From contig NC_081414.1 of the NCBI RefSeq assembly GCF_030272615.1, positions 306,285,164-306,349,163 on the forward strand: a stretch of DNA of 64,000 nucleotides, given 5' to 3'. A program made the position numbers and the translations under genes. Within the stretch, counting starts at the first letter, position 1; each line of letters starts with the position of its first letter. This document shows positions 60,241 to 64,000 of the stretch, piece by piece. The stretch is from Cryptomeria japonica. Lineage: Eukaryota; Streptophyta; Pinopsida; Cupressales; Cupressaceae. Below the pieces are notes generated by a model, which saw only the letters and a list, made by a program, of their open reading frames with translations, was not told the DNA's origin and made no database searches.

Positions 60241-61005
60241 TTTTTCCTACTCCCACAAATGATTATACAATCTGGAGTAAAAAACATCAAGCAAGTATCC
60301 TTATACTGATCTATTCCTTAACATTGCTTGTCATAAAGTTCTTCCACATTTGCACACTACGGAGGATAACATACACTGAATATTTTAGCAGCATGAATAT
60401 GCAAATGGATTTTGAAATTCTCTCTTTCCCTCTAAACTAGTGCTGTTCACTAAATGGGAAAACTACATTATACAATCAAACTTTCAGAAGAGATGTCTTG
60501 CATTTAAATCCTTTGAAAATACTTGGATATTTGCAGCTATAAAACTTATAGATCGGAAAATTCACTTCACCTTTGGCACGGTCTTTTATCACAGAGTCGC
60601 CACCTCTTGCACAGAGGATATTTTGAACAGCAGAACACCATTCAACACATATTCCAATTCTTTGTTTCTCCTTCAATCTCGCTGCAATAAACACTCTTCC
60701 AGGTTATTTAACACTGGTATGAACCACAGAGTTGCCACCCAATAAGGAATTGGGAAAAAATTTCACACACAGCTGAGAGAACTTCTCGCAACTTTCAACC
60801 ATGCATTCACTGTTACTCCTTCATAAAATATGACATGTAACACACATAACTATGCAGATCCAGAACAAGGAGCATTTTCTTCACCATGAAACCAACTTAC
60901 ACTCTGTGCATACACCATGGACAGACTGGCTGGATATGAAATTGACAGGACTAGGAACACATTCAACCTCTAACCATATCAATCAAGTATTTACATCCAT
61001 TTATT
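60241..61005. other. Untranslated leader of element E with primer-site-like repeats
   Basis: It holds CAGAGTCGCCA at 60592-60602 and CAGAGTTGCCA at 60727-60737, copies of the core of the primer site at 61012-61022. No gene is supported. Confidence 0.65.
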
Positions 61006-61022
61006 CCCCAACAGAGTCGCCA
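61006..61022 (-). other. Primer binding site of element E
   Basis: The minus strand reads TGGCGACTCTGTTGGGG, four bases after the 5' LTR. It differs from the primer sites of B/F and of the copia elements, so E uses a different tRNA primer. Confidence 0.8.
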
Positions 61023-61026
61023 TTTT

Positions 61027-64000
61027 TGTTGTTCACCAAAAGTGATAACCCAAGAGCACCTGCAAATCTTTCTATGAAATGGCCAATTTCAGTCTACAAA
61101 ACACATCAGGGCTTGGACAACATAACATAGGACCCTAATTGATCCTCCTGCACTTCAGGTTCTGCTAGACCTAGGGGGGGACACCCTTTTGATGCACTAA
61201 ATACAACAATTACAGACACATAACTGCATCAACATTAAGCAGATAGATCATTTCACAAGCTCAACAGGTTAGGGAACATTACAGATTGGCTAGATCTGTA
61301 TAAACAATAGGATGAAACAGAGCTTGGAAAGAATGGAACACAAACACCCCTAAACATGAAGGGAAAATAGATTTATCTTCTAAAATGTATATCTGAAAAC
61401 ATCCCCAAACTTGCAAGACCAATGCCTTGTTCATTAGGCAACAGAGTCACAGACATAACTACAAATATGAATAATAGATCCAAGCTTATTTTCCTTAAAC
61501 AAGATATTCATGCATCAATACCTTATATTAATGCACTATTTGATTCATTCACAATTTTATCAGATCTGGAAATATATTTCATCATTTATGACTGACTATA
61601 GAATTTAAAACCTTCCTTGAAGGATACCTACAACAGTCACACAATCTCTTTGAGATGACAAATTTCATCCTCCTTGAGGATTGAATTCATAATAATGAAA
61701 AAACATATCACAGAGACAATATCATGGGAAATTTACTCATGCCTGACACAAGTAAGACCTGCAACTAGAAAACAATCTGTCATCCTGCAATGTAGCCTCT
61801 ATACCCTGAGTAGATCCATAGAACTTTACAAGTTTGGGTCAAGAATTTCAGAAAATGGAAGCCATGAAAACTGGAGCACTTCCTCACAGAGTTCTGGAAC
61901 CCTTACAACTGAGAAGAATGGGGAATAAAAAGAGGAGGGAAGAAAAACAAATCCACAACTGAAAATTGCCAAGTGTCTCTTCTCTCTAACTGAATTTTGT
62001 TCCCGTGAAAACTGCTTCTAAAATATCCCACATTTGTCCAAATTAACTTCATAATCGGATTCCTCGCTCCGAGAGCTTTCCAAAAATATATAACACTTTA
62101 TACCTTGGCCAAAAATTGAGTCCTAGGCGAATTAATTCCCCAATGTGCTCAAACATTTAAATTTTTCATTTATTAATATAGTCTAAACTATATAATAAAC
62201 AATTTTAATTTTAAATTTTTCACCTCCATATGTGCTCTGACGTCTTGCCACGTGGCGGGGTCTGATTGGCTGATGGGGTCTACTGGGTGCCACCTGGGAT
62301 GACACCTCATCTTCTGCCACTTGACTGCCACGTCATCGCCACTGGACTGCTTACTCGTATGCCATGTCATCGCCACTGGGTGCCACCTCACCGGGACTCA
62401 CTTGCTGGAGCACTGACTGTACCCACCACCTATGTGCCACGTGGACGACTCTCATTCACTCTCGCTATTTCACGGGGTTTAAACTTCGTGCATCTTCCTT
62501 CGCGAAATAGCGCGAGCCGTTGATCTCTCTCGAACTTGCTCGCTCGTTAACCTGGCCGTCGTCTACAAAATTTTGCCTGTCTGCCTCGGGAAGCGTGCCT
62601 ATGTGGGGTCCACTTTGTCTTCATCCAGTTAACTCCTCCATCGCCTCGAGAAACGTGCTCGCGCGTGGGCCCACCTTGGGCGCCGATGGGCACCTTGTGT
62701 CAAAAGCCTTTAAGGCTTAGACATTATGTTACTGTGCGCTTTTGCATATAAACATTAAAAAGAACTACTTCCCAGTGCATGTGGGATAATGCTATTTTGC
62801 CTGTAGCTGCGTTTTGGAGCCTTGCCTGCAACTTTAATGGCTTTTTTTTTTGCATTTGATTAAAATCTTCTGAGATTCCTCCTTCATTTTCCACGTAGGG
62901 GAGGAAATTTCCTTTGTTTTGGTTGCTTGCTGTTGCTGTTATCAGCTAACAGAGACTTTATTTTAACTTGCATCTCCATTAATCCCACGCACATTTACAT
63001 TCGCAGAAGCTGCATTTAGCCATTTGGAGTTTCGTTGTGGAGGCAGATGCACCTAGACATGTCTCTTATTACAGGCATTGCTTATTTAGCAGCCATCTTT
63101 AGCAATTGGTTTTATATAACAAGTTTGGATATCTCTGGAATGAATCTAAACCTTACATTGCTGAGTTATTTGTATGAAATGTTGGGTGGATGATTTTGGA
63201 ATGAATTACATCCAACATTGTTAGGATATTTATGTGACTTGTGCTCCAGTTTATTGTTTAACAAATCATAGAATGCCTGTTTTTTGGTAAATGGATTTTC
63301 TACTGCAATGGTTGTTCTTTATTGTTGCCACTTCCATGCAGCAGGGGGGAACACTAACATTTTCTTTCTGCAGTTTAATGCCCTTTTCACACCACAGCAA
63401 TGAAGACAAAATAAAATTATTGTGGGCCTTATGCCTGCCATTTGAAATTGCTATTGGCTGGAAGTTTCATTTTTTGTTTTTTAAAACTCCTTTTACCAGC
63501 TACATGCCACACCAGGGAGGATCTAAATTGTATGTGTTTTCATGAATTCTCTATTCAGCCAGATTGGTTCCATATGATTTTTGGACAGCATCTGGATTTG
63601 TTTGCATACTTCCAACAATTCTTTTACCAGGCAGAAAATGCCACATGCATAAGCAAGCTCTTTAGAGAGCCCTCTCCAGCCATCCAGGAAGTGACATGGA
63701 AGTCTTTATGCCAAGGAGCCTTATAAATATAGCATAAAGGACATGAAGAAGGAATACAAATATTCCACAATTTAATAAGAGCAAACCTTGACAGAGCACC
63801 CATAGCAAAACCCACAGATCCATGCATGATATAATAACACAAAATGTTCTGCCTCTGAAGGACCTCATCTTGAGGATCAAATAGCCTTTTCTCCTTTTGA
63901 AAAATTTAAAATCCTTTGGAAAGACTACCCCATACACTTCATTTACCAATGAACAACCATTTAGATATTCTGAAATCTTTTATTTAACAAAGTCGCCAAT
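61027..64000 (-). repeat. Element E 5' LTR, cut by the window end
   Basis: It is the partner of 53438-56411. It carries the same ACGT cluster (62238-62444) and TATA motif (62096-62104), placed to drive the gag ORF. Confidence 0.93.

Larger units (their letters stand above)
46925..64000 (-). mobile_element. Gypsy element D (gag-protease, no pol), interrupted by E
   Basis: The 3' LTR is 46925-48172, the polypurine tract 48173-48189, and the gag-protease frame runs on the minus strand from 52198 to 48912. A leader extends to 53437, where element E begins. The 5' LTR is not in the window and should follow E. There is no RT, RNase H or integrase between the protease frame and the LTR. A possible target copy GATAA lies at 46920-46924; its partner is out of range. 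Confidence 0.8.
53438..64000 (-). mobile_element. Element E: young gag-only LTR retrotransposon, right end beyond window
   Basis: The repeat beginning TGTTGTTCACC at 53438 recurs at 61027 with a constant offset of 7589 bp to the window end. A primer site lies just left of the second copy (61006-61022), so the element is on the minus strand. The only long frame is an 803-codon gag-like ORF. No pol is present in the 4.6 kb between the repeats. It is inserted in the leader of D; the left flank is GAATG, with its partner out of range. Confidence 0.9.

Overview
The window looks like intergenic DNA from a large, repeat-rich plant nuclear genome. It is AT-rich, has interrupted reading frames with plant-type introns, and contains almost nothing except transposable elements. 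All recognisable proteins are plant transposon proteins: CACTA TNP2 and Transposase_24, Ty1/copia and Ty3/gypsy gag-pol, and the plant mobile domain (PMD, MAIN-like). The very long nested LTR elements fit a gymnosperm such as a conifer, but this is an inference. I see no rRNA, tRNA, CRISPR array or clear single-copy host gene.

Left part (1-19046). The 3' end of a copia LTR (1-469) is followed by a degraded CACTA element. It holds TNP2-type transposase exons with DUF4218-like and DUF4216-like parts (526-3616), a GAT/CAT tract encoding poly-Asp then poly-His, a SET-domain-like coding region (4428-5182), and an intron-rich Transposase_24-like gene whose exons lie at 5313-6020 and 16887-19046. 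That gene is split by element F (6604-16145, target duplication GTTCC). F is an LTR element without pol and carries one long decayed frame of about 963 codons.

Middle part (about 20400-46924). A minus-oriented gypsy relic, G, contributes an LTR end at 21510 and an antisense PMD gene starting at 21884. This PMD gene is split by a three-level stack: copia A (22849-46081), with gypsy B in its 3' LTR (28475-45526, target duplication CTAAG), with copia C in B's leader (39025-43837, target duplication ATAAT). B carries its own antisense PMD gene, a single-frame protease/G-patch/RT/RNase H/second RNase H/integrase polyprotein on the minus strand, and two 1659-bp LTRs.

Right part (46925-64000). Gypsy D (LTR 46925-48172, gag-protease on the minus strand, no pol) is inserted in the tail of the G PMD gene. 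D's leader is in turn interrupted by E (53438 to beyond the window). E is a young gag-only element with LTRs longer than 2.9 kb that are about 99% identical, and an intact 803-residue ORF.

How they relate. B has pol but no visible capsid domain, while D has gag but no pol. The two share the same polypurine tract, LTR terminus and 3' untranslated layout. B, D and D's leader also share a GC-rich motif able to form a hairpin, related to a 19-bp tandem array in B's PMD intron. The pol-less elements D, E and F would need enzymes supplied in trans. The order of insertion read from the nesting is G, then A and D, then B in A and E in D, then C in B.
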